Assembly: GCA_013115135.1 (NCBI GenBank)
Contig: JABANP010000819.1
Coordinates: 1-16,114, forward strand
Reading direction: 5' to 3'
From: Perkinsus olseni
Lineage: Eukaryota; Perkinsozoa; Perkinsida; Perkinsidae
Length of the DNA: 16,114 nt
A program made the translations under genes and the position numbers. The notes beneath the pieces are model-generated. The model saw nothing but the letters and a program-made list of their open reading frames with translations, was not told where the DNA came from and searched no databases. Position 1 is the stretch's first letter. Every line of letters starts with the position of its first letter. Shown here piece by piece: positions 15,430 through 16,114 of this stretch.

Positions 15430-15604
15430 CTATCAGATGAAACGACGGACCGTATATCCCCATATAAGTGATTCGACTGTACTGAAAGAATAACAGTGTA
15501 TCCATATAAATTGATTTACTGGACACTCTCGACTCGAGAGAGTCCCGAGGATGCCGATTCAGTTCCTCGATAGGGAATCAGGGTATCGCCGTCCAACCTG
15601 CCGT

Positions 15605-15626
15605 CCTCGTGGCACGAGGCTCGTGC
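15605..15626. repeat. 14-bp flip-duplication insert (perfect), non-coding
   Basis: Target octamer T = cctcgtgc. Bases 15605-15611 are T(1-7), 15612-15619 are the reverse complement gcacgagg, and 15620-15626 are T(2-8). All 14 determined positions match. No reading frame is affected. Confidence 0.95.
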
Positions 15627-15715
15627 GCGAGTCGCTGGAAATACATCTCATGGTGTCCACGATTTCGGCCTAGGAGCACGCAGCGCCTGCCTGGCAGGCA
15701 TAACCGGGAGTAACA

Positions 15716-15737
15716 CGCCCGGGCCGGGCGGCCCGGC
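15716..15737. repeat. 14-bp flip-duplication insert (perfect), non-coding
   Basis: Target octamer T = cgcccggc. Bases 15716-15722 are T(1-7), 15723-15730 are the reverse complement gccgggcg, and 15731-15737 are T(2-8). All 14 determined positions match. High GC makes chance somewhat less negligible than at the other sites, but the exact register is the same. Confidence 0.9.
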
Positions 15738-15901
15738 GTATAGTCCTGCTGAGAACAGGCTATTGTCGAGGGGCGAGGGTGGGGATCACATTGTGCAGCG
15801 GCAACTCATGGAACACATATTTGTACAAGGCTCTTCCGCTTACTTTCAACTCAATCAGATTTCAGTCGTACAGTTGCGATGCCGACACTGCCAACCCATA
15901 C

Positions 15902-15924
15902 AGTGGTCACTTGAAGTGACCACT
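15902..15924. repeat. Perfect 11-bp inverted repeat with 1-nt centre
   Basis: Arms agtggtcactt and aagtgaccact are exact reverse complements around a single G. There is no third direct copy, so it is a simple hairpin and not a member of the 22-bp insert class. It may share an origin with the 30-bp palindrome at 13102-13162. Confidence 0.9.
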
Positions 15925-16114
15925 ATACGTTTTGGGCCAAACCTTGCCAAAACTTTTGGCACACACGAAGCGACCAAGTGACTCACTTCGCACACTTCAA
16001 TCTCATGCAGGACCAGCTCGAGCATCATGATTCCCATAAAGCGGGGCTATTGGTGACAGATACTATTTCTACCACTCCGCGCTGCGCAAATCGCGCCGCA
16101 CAAAAATCTTCACC

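Larger units (their letters stand above)
15430..16114. other. Palindrome-rich non-coding region
   Basis: No coding frame or known RNA gene was recognised. The stretch 15520-15990 holds an unusual series of hairpins with a 1-nt centre: ctctcga-c-tcgagag (15526-15540), gcctgcc-t-ggcaggc (15685-15699), an 11-1-11 palindrome (15902-15924), an 8-1-8 palindrome (15945-15961) and aagtga-c-tcactt (15975-15987), plus the two perfect 22-bp inserts at 15605 and 15716. Part of the first hairpin (gactcgagagag) recurs at 471-482. Confidence 0.7.

Noticed and set aside
15526..15540. ctctcga-c-tcgagag as a further 22-bp insert
   Set aside because: The third, direct copy is missing on both sides. Similar bases occur at 466-485, so it may be an independent short repeat.
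15685..15699. gcctgcc-t-ggcaggc as a further 22-bp insert
   Set aside because: Only 5 of 7 bases of the expected third copy are present upstream; too weak to count.
15700..15780. SRP RNA or HDV-like ribozyme
   Set aside because: GC-rich hairpins look suggestive, but no conserved core motif of either RNA could be placed, and the structure is explained by the insert at 15716-15737.

Overview
The window comes from a eukaryotic nuclear genome, most likely a unicellular protist. It holds a Ty3/gypsy-type LTR-retrotransposon pol region, two different non-LTR (LINE) fragments, a tRNA-Thr-like gene with an internal pol III promoter, and minus-strand genes that read through only if short GT..AG introns are assumed. 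A Perkinsus-like alveolate is my guess from the style of the retroelements; I cannot prove it from the sequence. There are no bacterial operons, ribosome binding sites or CRISPR arrays.

Layout. 1-1241: a decayed reading frame with an acidic part and a C-terminal membrane segment. 1068-1870: a tract very rich in GATC. 1829-6959: gypsy-type element on the plus strand (gag with zinc knuckle, aspartic protease, RT, RNase H, integrase, C-terminal extension), broken into six successive reading frames; no LTR pair was found. 7167-7238: tRNA-Thr(UGU)-like gene. 7246-7810: broken gene containing a 149-bp tandem repeat. 8258-8696: small unrecognised gene in three frames. 9150-11990: 5'-truncated LINE (RT, RNase H, Cys/His tail) with in-frame stops. 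12274-12994 (minus): unrecognised gene with two inferred introns. 13102-13162: perfect 30-bp inverted repeat. 13370-14127 and 14257-14655 (minus): tentative genes. 14648-15429 (minus): second LINE fragment. 15430-16114: palindrome-rich non-coding DNA.

Main discovery. Many of the frame breaks are not random. They are 14-bp insertions built by one exact rule: an 8-base target T becomes T(1-7) + reverse complement of T + T(2-8), a 22-bp footprint containing two overlapping hairpins with 1-nt centres. I found seven perfect copies, two with a single mismatch and one decayed. They lie at 921, 3981, 6039, 6365, 7708, 8403, 8499, 14947 (minus-strand LINE), 15605 and 15716. Each has a different target octamer, so the inserted sequence is made from the target itself. 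Deleting the 14 bases joins the reading frame exactly at the three pol sites, at both sites in the 8258-8696 gene, at 7708 and at 921. Whether these inserts are a mutational signature, an IES-like or intron-like element removed before translation, or a site of ribosome bypassing is open. A 20-bp insertion with an 8-bp duplication in the first LINE may be a relative.
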